Assembly (NCBI GenBank): GCA_002179805.1
Contig: NAVB01001193.1
Location: 1-13,164, forward strand
DNA from: Acanthamoeba lenticulata
Taxonomy: Eukaryota; Discosea; Longamoebia; Acanthamoebidae
Reading direction: 5' to 3'
Length of the DNA stretch: 13,164 bases
Shown here: positions 7,901 through 13,164 of the stretch, piece by piece
Position numbering within the stretch: the first letter of the stretch is position 1
Layout: each line of letters opens with the position of its first letter
Program-made: the position numbers and the translations under genes
The notes under the pieces: generated by a model
Database searches by the model: none
What the model was told of the DNA's origin: nothing
What the model saw: the letters and a program-made list of their open reading frames with translations, nothing else

Positions 7901-9541
7901 CGGACGACGTCGTCACTCCGGGTGAGTCAAACCGCCTCCTCCGCGCCTTCGTCTTCCCCCTCCCCCGACCACCCCTCTTCATAATTAATAATTGTCATGA
8001 TTGTGCTTCTTGCTCACCCGGTTTTGGGGCAGGCCAATACCTGGCGGCTCGCGTGCTCTCGGTGGACAAGAACGAGTTCAGCGTGACGCTGGCCTCATCG
8101 CACAGCATGCTCAACGATCCGACGCTGGGTGGGTCTTACGCTAAGCTGGACCCCTACCTTCTGGAGAAGGAGGCCGAGCAAACCGAGCTCCCGCGCGATC
8201 TTGCCGCCCTCCAACGCAAGAAGGCGGCGGCTGCTGCAGCGGGTACCTTCCCCCCCTCCCCCCTCTGCCTCGCTTTGTTCCTTCCCCAGAGAGACAGACA
8301 GAGAGAGAGAGAGAGAGATGGAGATGGAGATGGAGGACCATTTTGTGCTGACTTGATTTGATTGGCGCGTGCTTGTCTACCCGTTCCTGCTTTGTTTGTT
8401 TGTTTGTTTGTTGGGTGGTGGGGGGGGGTCCGGAGCAGAAGGCCAGCGGAAAGCGGCGGCGAGGAAGAAGCCTCAGCGGACGATCACGCATCCGCTCTTC
8501 CGGAACTGCTCGTGGCGGGAGGCCGAGGAGCTCTTACGCGATAAGGAACCGGGCGCCGACGCCATCATCATCCGCCCATCCTCGCAGGGCGCCAACCACC
8601 TCAACGTGTCTTGGAAGCTCACCGACACCGTTTGCGTTCACACCGGTACCCCCCCCACCCGCTTTTTATATATCTCCTACATAAAATGGGTGAGATGGGA
8701 TTATGGACTTGAATAACAATTATCGTCGTCGTCGTCGTCGTCGTCCATCAGATGTCGTGGAGCGAAGCAACAAGAAGTGGGAGGTGGAGAAGCAGCTGTT
8801 CGAGGACATGGATGAGCTTCTCTACCGATTCGTCGAGCCCATGACCGAGTTTGGCCGCGAGATGCAGCACTACCGCCTCTACCGAGCCGAGAGCCGGGAA
8901 AGCATCGAGCAGCGGCTTCGACAGGACCGCGAAACCAACCCTGCGCGAATCCCCTACTATGTCATCCCTTCTCCCGATCACTCGCGCCGTTTCGTCATCG
9001 CCTATTGGCATCAGAAGGCGCGCTTCGAGGTACTTCCACCTCACCCTTCGCCTCCCGGTGGTGCTGTGCGCGACTCTCTCTCTCTAGCAAAAAAACGAGA
9101 GAGAAAGAGAAACTCCTCTGTGCTCACGTGCCCATGCGCCGACAGAGCGTTTCTATTACCAACGAAGGCTACCGATACCGCGGGCAGTACTTCAAGAATC
9201 CCGAAAAGCTCATCGCCTACTTCAAGGCCAACTTCAAGAATCCGCGCCCTTCGCGAGGTTCGTGTACTCTTCGCCCTTTTGTTCGCCTTTTGAGCGGAAA
9301 ATGCCCTCCGCTCTCTCTCTCTCTCTGTCTTTTGTCTTATCTACCCCCCCCCCTCGCAACCCCAGCGGCTCCTGGCGCGGTCAAAGACGTGGGTCGGGAA
9401 ACACATGGGCCGGCCATCCATCCGACGCGCCTGGCTAGCATCAATGCCGCCAGTAGCGGCCCGCTAGGTTACCAGCAGCACCAGCCTCCGCCTGTAGTTG
9501 CCTCTGGCTGGGGTGCACCAGGCCAGTGGGGCGCTCACTGA
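1983..9541 (+). CDS. SPT6: transcription elongation factor and histone chaperone SPT6, complete, 22 coding exons
   Basis: SPT6 binds H3-H4 and nucleosomes, travels with RNA polymerase II through its tandem SH2 domain (phosphorylated Rpb1 linker), and partners Spn1/Iws1. Exons: 1983-1986, 2066-2578, 2771-3045, 3211-3372, 3511-3832, 3948-4147, 4245-4550, 4710-4872, 5009-5239, 5414-5575, 5723-6005, 6165-6279, 6410-6586, 6809-6983, 7158-7301, 7450-7627, 7773-7921, 8033-8242, 8439-8645, 8752-9029, 9146-9257, 9366-9541. They sum to 4542 nt, 1513 residues (yeast about 1450, human about 1726). Seen in order: acidic N-terminus (1-260) with DDFIV near 205 and a probable Spn1-binding patch near 246; core with NFEVPFIAHYRKDYW; YqgF-like fold (about 740-880, VLGAGPGE); helix-hairpin-helix with GVDVN and GLGPRK (934-960); VYTNCAGFL; death-like domain (DIRREL); S1 (about 1137-1215); N-SH2 with phosphate-binding Arg 1302 in IIIRPSS; C-SH2 with GYRYRGQYF. 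The long metazoan C-terminal tail is absent. Start choice is discussed in findings; the acceptor of intron 2 is GAG rather than CAG. Confidence 0.93.
3084..3186. repeat. two CT microsatellites in SPT6 intron 3
   Basis: (CT)9 at 3084-3101 and (CT)11 at 3164-3185, both inside the intron 3046-3210. Confidence 0.95.
3457..3483. repeat. (AC)n-(ACGC)n repeat in SPT6 intron 4
   Basis: An AC run that turns into ACGC units, inside the intron 3373-3510. Confidence 0.93.
4953..4997. repeat. compound CA/CG/CATA repeat in SPT6 intron 8
   Basis: CACG, then a CG run at about 4960-4972, a CA run at about 4975-4988, then CATA units, all in the intron 4873-5008. The alternating purine-pyrimidine CG part is Z-DNA-prone. 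Confidence 0.9.
5681..5698. repeat. (GT)n microsatellite in SPT6 intron 10
   Basis: Nine GT units inside the intron 5576-5722, which also has a C10 run (5584-5593) close to its 5' end. Confidence 0.93.
6622..6760. repeat. TTTTG/TTTG tract and CT microsatellite in SPT6 intron 13
   Basis: TTTTG and TTTG units at about 6622-6660, a CACGTA-like stretch at about 6712-6736 and a CT tract at 6742-6760, all in the intron 6587-6808, the longest intron of SPT6. Confidence 0.9.
8288..8335. repeat. GA microsatellite followed by GGAGAT-type repeats in SPT6 intron 18
   Basis: GACA and GA units to about 8318, then three hexamers of GGAGAT type. A (TTTG)5 tract lies further on at 8391-8410 and a G9 run at 8420-8428, all in the intron 8243-8438. 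Confidence 0.9.
8724..8745. repeat. (CGT)7 trinucleotide repeat in SPT6 intron 19
   Basis: Seven CGT units ending seven bases before the 3' splice site at 8751, occupying the place where a polypyrimidine tract would be expected. Confidence 0.93.
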
Positions 9542-9633
9542 CGCGCCAGTGGGGGGAGAGTTGTACATGGCCTTTGCGCAGCCCGAGCAAGATACAAAAA
9601 AAAAAGGATCTCCGGCAAGGTGTTGTTGGTTGC
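9542..9633. other. convergent 3' region between SPT6 and the LRR gene
   Basis: Only 92 bases lie between the two stop codons, so the 3' UTRs probably overlap as antisense transcripts. It contains an A10 run on the plus strand (9596-9605) and no canonical AATAAA on either strand. Nothing codes here in a convincing way. Confidence 0.6.
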
Positions 9634-11364
9634 TCATTCTTCCCTCCCACCATCACTCTCGGATGAAGAAAACTCGGGAAGGTCGAGGTCCAGCGCTTCC
9701 TCTTCATCCGTCCAGTCAGACTCCTCTTCGTCGTCATCGTCCACCAGGCCCAAAGCACCCGGTGGCGGCGGAACATCAATGAGGTGGTGGGGATCGGGCA
9801 GTTCATCAATGACGTAGGCGTGGAGCGCTTCTTCGTTCGCTGCACCCTCTGTTGCGGGGGGCTTGACCGCCGTACGTTCGTTGTGAAGCGCCGCTGCTGG
9901 CGGTTGCTGGTGGAGAGCAAGCACGTGAGCACCAACAACATACGCAAGCTTTTGCTTCCACCGACTACTCCCACCCGTACCGCGGTCGATGGCGGGGCGT
10001 CGGAGGCACTGCCGCGCGAAGGTGGAGGCGTCCGCTTTTTGACTTGCGTGGTGGACGTGGCGCTGGGGGATGCAACCTCGCTGCGGACGAGCGGTGTTGT
10101 TCCCGATTTGGATGGAGATTTGCTCTTGTTGGGTGTGTCGGATCCCTTCTTCGCAGATCGAGCCGTGCGATCTTTACGCTGTCGCTGACCTTCGACTTGC
10201 TTGGCTGCTCTTTCCCTCTTCTGCTCGCTAGCAAGCCCACTCTCGAGAACTCCCACCCCCTCTTCCTTGGGGTCCACGCCACCCGGAGCTTCCTGGGCCA
10301 CCTGCCGCTTGTACGCCTGCCCCCCCCCCATTCCACTCGCCGTCAATTTTCTTATTCGATTATTAATAGTAGGATTATTACTAGTACACACAGAACAACG
10401 GGGGGGGGGGAGGGAGGGAAGGAGCAGTACAGCTTCGGCGCCAGAAACATCGAGGTTGCCGTAGATCCGAGCGGCTTCCTGCCGCTCGTCCTCCGTGACG
10501 GGCGCATCATCTGAATGCGCCAGTGTCAGAAGAAGACAAATTCTTTCCGTCGCGCCCAGACAGACAACGAGACGCATGCGTACCCAACATCTCGAGATGC
10601 CGTAGCCGGCTTAGCACGTAGAGGCTGCCTCCCCCCCCCAACATCAACCAACCAGCCAATCAACCAAGCAAGAGGAGGGGAGGGGGCGAGCGGTGCACCA
10701 AACACACAAACACACACACAAACACACTAGAAGCCAACCAACGCTTCAAACACTTCCTCCGCGGGGGGGGGGAGCGGCGTCAAGCGCTGTACCGGTAGTC
10801 CTTGTACTGCTTGAGAGTGCCGCCGTTGAGGTAGTTGGGGCAGGCCTGGTTGCCCAGCATGGACAAGAAGCGCAGACGCGGCACCGCCTCGGCAAGTCGG
10901 TCGAGGATGGTCGGGAGCAGCACGATAGCGTTGTGGTTGAGCCACAAGGTGTGAAGGCGCCCCAGTGGCGGGAAGCGCACCTGGTGCGTGATGCGGTTCC
11001 CATCGAGCACCAGCGTTTCCAGTCCACTCAGACCCCGCAAAAAAGTCACCTCCCTTTGTGCCAGCCACCACACACCAACCAGTCAGTGCCCACCCACATG
11101 CGAGCCGCGGTTTCAAGAATGGGCCACCCACCCCATGGCCCTCCCCCCTCCCTCCTCAAGTGCCGCGGCATGCGCACGTTGCTTGCGCACGTGACAGTTT
11201 TCCTCCTGGAGCGGGTGAGAGGGTGGGCTAGTGGGAGGCACGTACGTGAGGCGGTTGTTGGAAAGGTCGAGCTCTCTAAGCGTGCTGGCCTGTTTGGCAA
11301 GTAAAGCAGAGGGCACTTCCTCCAGGTCTCTGTATGCCAGCGAGAGTCGAGTGTTGCTGCTCAT
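9634..11364 (-). CDS. LRMDA: LRMDA-like (C10orf11-type) leucine-rich repeat protein
   Basis: In vertebrates LRMDA is a small LRR protein needed for melanocyte pigmentation and linked to Rab32/38-dependent lysosome-related organelle traffic; a role in this organism is inference. Exons on the minus strand: 11364-11246, 11053-10793, 10624-10584, 10510-10431, 10316-9981, 9906-9634; total 1110 nt, 369 residues. The N-terminal 145 or so residues hold LRRs (LRELDLSNNRLTEV, LETLVLDGNRIT, LHTLWLNHNAI, LRFLSMLGNQACPN). The 41-base third exon then restores the conserved cap YKDYRLYVLSRLRHLEMLD followed by VTEDERQEAARIYG, matching the YRxFVLxKLPxLKFLD and VTxxERxEA pattern of LRMDA. Residues about 168-279 are low-complexity, Lys/Ser/Thr/Pro-rich; the last 40 are strongly acidic with SDWTDEEEALDLDLPEF. 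The tail makes it much longer than human LRMDA (about 200-226). The ATG has a good context (ACAATGA). LRR call is firm; LRMDA orthology is likely but another LRR-cap protein is possible. Confidence 0.72.
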
Positions 11365-11501
11365 TGTACAGATCGAGCTGTAGGAACACCCAGAGGGGAG
11401 GGGGTGCGGTTGTTTGTTGCTTTTTCTTGGCCCTCGTAAATATTTATCTTCATTTTCCGCTTCCTTTTTATTTCACGCCTCGCACGAGTGCGCACACGCG
11501 C
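11365..11501. promoter_or_regulatory. intergenic region: 3' UTR of WDR3 and promoter of the LRR gene (minus strand)
   Basis: 137 bases between the WDR3 stop and the LRR-gene start, both on the minus strand. It is clearly more AT-rich than its surroundings around 11440-11475 and holds a candidate poly(A) signal. The LRR-gene promoter must also lie here or inside WDR3. No TATA box stands out. Confidence 0.5.
11467..11472 (-). terminator. candidate polyadenylation signal AATAAA for WDR3
   Basis: The minus strand reads GTGAAATAAAAAGG here, with AATAAA about 30 bases downstream of the WDR3 TAG (11504-11502) and about 100 bases before the next gene starts. It is the only canonical AATAAA I found at any 3' end in the window. 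Whether this organism relies on AATAAA is not known from the sequence. Confidence 0.45.
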
Positions 11502-12694
11502 CTACTCAATGATGTTGGTCGCGGCGGCGCGACTGGTGGTCTTCTTGTGCTTTTTGGTGGCCGAGTGTTTTCGCTTGGTGCCTCGCTGCTCACGGATCTG
11601 GGCGAGCTTGAGCGGGGCATCAGCGAAAAAGGAGGCTGACGACGAGAGCTCGATGTTGGATCGGAGATAGGACATCGCGGCTTTGTTGAACCCGACGACA
11701 TCCTGCGGGCCCACAATCACAAATTTTAATAACAAGAACAAGAACAAGAACAAGAAGGGAGGGGAGGGTACCTTGTGCGCCTGAAGGGCGGCCCGCACAT
11801 GCTTCTGGAGAGAGAGAAGGACGCCGCGCAGTTCTTTGGTGGCCCCGATGTGCGCGTGGTACGTGCGCAAGAGGAAGAACAAACAGCGCGACACCAGCTC
11901 CACTTCCTTCCCCTCCCTGTGTGGAGTGTGGGCGTATACGCGGTCGGTTAGTACGTGGAAAAGGGAGCAGGCTGCGGATCATCAATGACTCCCTCCCCCC
12001 TCCCCCCCAATCCACCCCATCCGCGCCCAAAGCGGAAAGCTCGGCGTAAGAAGAAGAAGAAGATGGAAAGGAACTTTACCGGGCCCAACTCTCCAGATAG
12101 CTGAAGAAGGTGATGACGAGCGAGTAGGGCAGGATGAGCAAAGCCTCATCGAGCTCACTCGGGCGGATGTCCTTGAGCGTCTTGAGCACGTAGGCTGAGG
12201 GCGACAGGCCCAGCAGCTGGATATCCGGTGGTGGAGGCGCGATGAGTGGCTTGCCCCCTGCCGTCCTGTGTGGTAGTCGCCGTAGTGGTGGTGGTGGTGG
12301 TGGTAGGAGGAGGAGGCCGTCCATCCATCCCATGTCCATGCGCTTGTGTCAGCAGCAGCAGCAGCAACGCAAGAAGGGGAGCCAACAAGCTCGCCTCCTC
12401 CTTCTTCTTCTCCTCCTCCTCCTCACGGAACCCCGACTTGTTGGGGAGAAACCACGAATAGAGACCCAATGGGTAGAGAGAGAGAGAGAGAGAGGAAGGC
12501 GGCGGGGGGGAGGCGCACCGAGCGGCCTTGTCTTCGGGGCTGAGGGCCTTTTCGGCTTCAAGGAGTTCGGCGCGATAGTAGGCCTGCTTGGCGTTTTCCG
12601 ATTCGGCAAGCTCAATGGCGTCAATCAGCCGTTCTCCCGCCTTGATCGTGCCAATGGTGCGCTTGCCCGCTGAACCAGACTCGGATTCCTGACG

Positions 12695-12731
<37 letters not shown>

Positions 12732-13086
12732 AATAGGCACAAGTGGAGGGTTGGTTGGTTGGTTGGTTGGTTGGTTGGATGGATGGATGGATGAGGTGTG
12801 TTTTGTGCGTCGAGGAAACGATGGTCATGATGATCATGAGAGATAATGAAAAGAGAGGGGGGGAGGGAGGACGGGAGGCTTGGGGTCAGAGGAGCGTGGG
12901 GAGAGAGGAGAGAGCGCGCGATTGGAGGCGTTACGTCTGCCTTGCCGCGTTCGAGAGGGTTCTCGAGAGACTGCTCGAACATGGCCTCCATCTGCTTGTC
13001 CTTTTCGTCATCGAGGAAGACCTGCTCATCGGTCTGCTCCCATACACGCAGCGACCGGTCATGCGACCCAGTGGCCAGGAAGTGGC
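11502..13086 (-). CDS. WDR3: WDR3/Utp12 (Dip2), UTP-B subunit of the small-subunit processome, C-terminal part
   Basis: WDR3 (yeast Utp12/Dip2) is a nucleolar WD40 protein of the UTP-B subcomplex that binds early pre-rRNA with U3 snoRNP in 18S rRNA maturation. Visible minus-strand exons are 13086-12935, 12688-12519, 12265-12080, 11916-11772 and 11702-11502, giving 283 C-terminal residues; earlier exons lie beyond the right edge. The first exon ends the last WD40 blade (FLATGSHDRSLRVWE) and continues with the acidic linker DEQVFLDDEKDKQMEAMFE. Next come KRTIGTIKAGERLIDAIELA, the Utp12 domain with LGLSPSAYVLKTLKDIRPSE and LDEALLILPYSL, VELVSRCLFFLLRTYHAHI, and DVVGFNKAAMSYLRSN. The C-terminus (FFADAPLKLAQIREQRGTKRK and a Lys-rich tail) matches the conserved FFADA motif and basic end of the family. 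Frames join at every junction. Two introns (12689-12934 and 11703-11771) are stop-free multiples of three, so an intron-retaining model would look deceptively open. Confidence 0.9.
11731..11757. repeat. (AAGAAC)n repeat in a WDR3 intron
   Basis: About four hexamer units inside the 69-base intron 11703-11771. On the sense (minus) strand it reads as a TTCTTG pyrimidine tract. Confidence 0.9.
12285..12494. repeat. cluster of trinucleotide and GA repeats in a WDR3 intron
   Basis: A GTG run at 12285-12303, CAG units at 12350-12366, a CTC/TTC-rich stretch at about 12396-12424 and a GA tract at about 12475-12494, all in the intron 12266-12518. Confidence 0.9.
12710..12794. repeat. GA tract plus (GGTT)7-(GGAT)4 tetranucleotide repeat in a WDR3 intron
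   Basis: GA units at 12710-12731, then (GGTT)7 at about 12749-12776 running directly into GGAT units to 12793, inside the intron 12689-12934. The switch from GGTT to GGAT suggests two expansions from one point-mutated unit. Confidence 0.92.
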
Positions 13087-13164
13087 CTGCCCCCCACAAA
13101 AAAGAAAAGAAAAGAAAATACAGGCTTAGTCCAACACCCGAGAGGAGTAGACGAAAAGGGAGGA
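13087..13164 (-). other. partial WDR3 intron at the right edge
   Basis: On the minus strand this ends in a G6 run followed by CAG at 13089-13087, immediately before the GGC-CAC-TTC codons of the last WD40 blade. The intron continues outside the window. It contains an AAAAG-type repeat (plus strand, about 13098-13118). Confidence 0.75.

Noticed and set aside
9596..9605. A10 run, considered as a poly(A) or retroposed tail
   Set aside because: It sits in the gap between convergent genes with no duplicated target site or retrocopy beside it; it is most simply a homopolymer.
9441..10577. Long minus-strand open frame of 378 codons through the LRR gene
   Set aside because: It reads through a 3n stop-free intron and past the splice at 9980. 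The conserved and acidic segments require switching frames, so it is a composite and not a gene.
12749..12794. Regular GGTT/GGAT repeats, considered as telomere-like or CRISPR-like array
   Set aside because: The units are four bases with no spacers and lie within an intron; this is an ordinary tetranucleotide microsatellite.
1..13164. tRNA, rRNA, snoRNA or transposon remnants
   Set aside because: I looked at intergenic gaps and longer introns and saw no cloverleaf, C/D-box pair, terminal inverted repeat or reverse-transcriptase or transposase motifs. A covariance-model search would be decisive but could not be run.

Overview
This is a gene-dense, intron-rich piece of a nuclear eukaryotic genome. 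It holds five protein-coding genes, two of them cut by the window edges, and I place 34 complete short spliceosomal introns (69 to 253 bases). Coding DNA is GC-rich with GC-rich third positions. The introns are full of CT, GT and GA microsatellites, tetranucleotide repeats and long C or G homopolymers. No bacterial operon, mobile element, CRISPR array or RNA gene is visible. Together with the conserved gene set this points to a free-living protist. The style (compact GC-rich genome, about 100-base introns, low-complexity intron DNA) best fits an Acanthamoeba-like amoebozoan; that organism call is inference at moderate confidence.

Layout, left to right: (1) 59-803, plus strand: the 3' end of a SECIS-binding protein 2 (SECISBP2/SBP2)-like gene, carrying its L7Ae-type RNA-binding domain. 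(2) 1024-1798, minus strand: EAF6/MEAF6, a small subunit of histone acetyltransferase complexes, convergent with gene 1. (3) 1983-9541, plus strand: a complete SPT6 gene, rebuilt here as 22 coding exons and 1513 residues, divergent from EAF6 across 184 bases. (4) 9634-11364, minus strand: a leucine-rich-repeat protein of the LRMDA (C10orf11) type, six exons, 369 residues, convergent with SPT6 across only 92 bases. (5) 11502-13086, minus strand: the C-terminal 283 residues of WDR3/Utp12 (Dip2), a UTP-B subunit of the small-subunit processome, upstream of and in tandem with gene 4.

The genes are housekeeping functions: selenocysteine decoding, histone acetylation, nucleosome handling during transcription elongation, membrane-trafficking-related LRR scaffolding, and ribosome biogenesis. 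The one pairing that looks functional is the shared intergenic region between the two chromatin genes EAF6 and SPT6. All exon models come from reading-frame continuity plus recalled family conservation. Three independent length checks support them: the SPT6 exons sum to 4542 nt, LRMDA to 1110 nt and EAF6 to 591 nt, all divisible by three and all giving plausible family lengths.

I found no convincing undescribed multi-gene system. The most interesting unexplained structure is in the introns: sense-strand C-runs near the 5' splice site and G-runs near the 3' splice site, sometimes abutting the acceptor, in introns of genes on both strands. Others are a SPT6 start codon split from the rest of the protein by an intron after four coding bases, a high share of GT(A/G)C donors, and several stop-free introns whose lengths are multiples of three.
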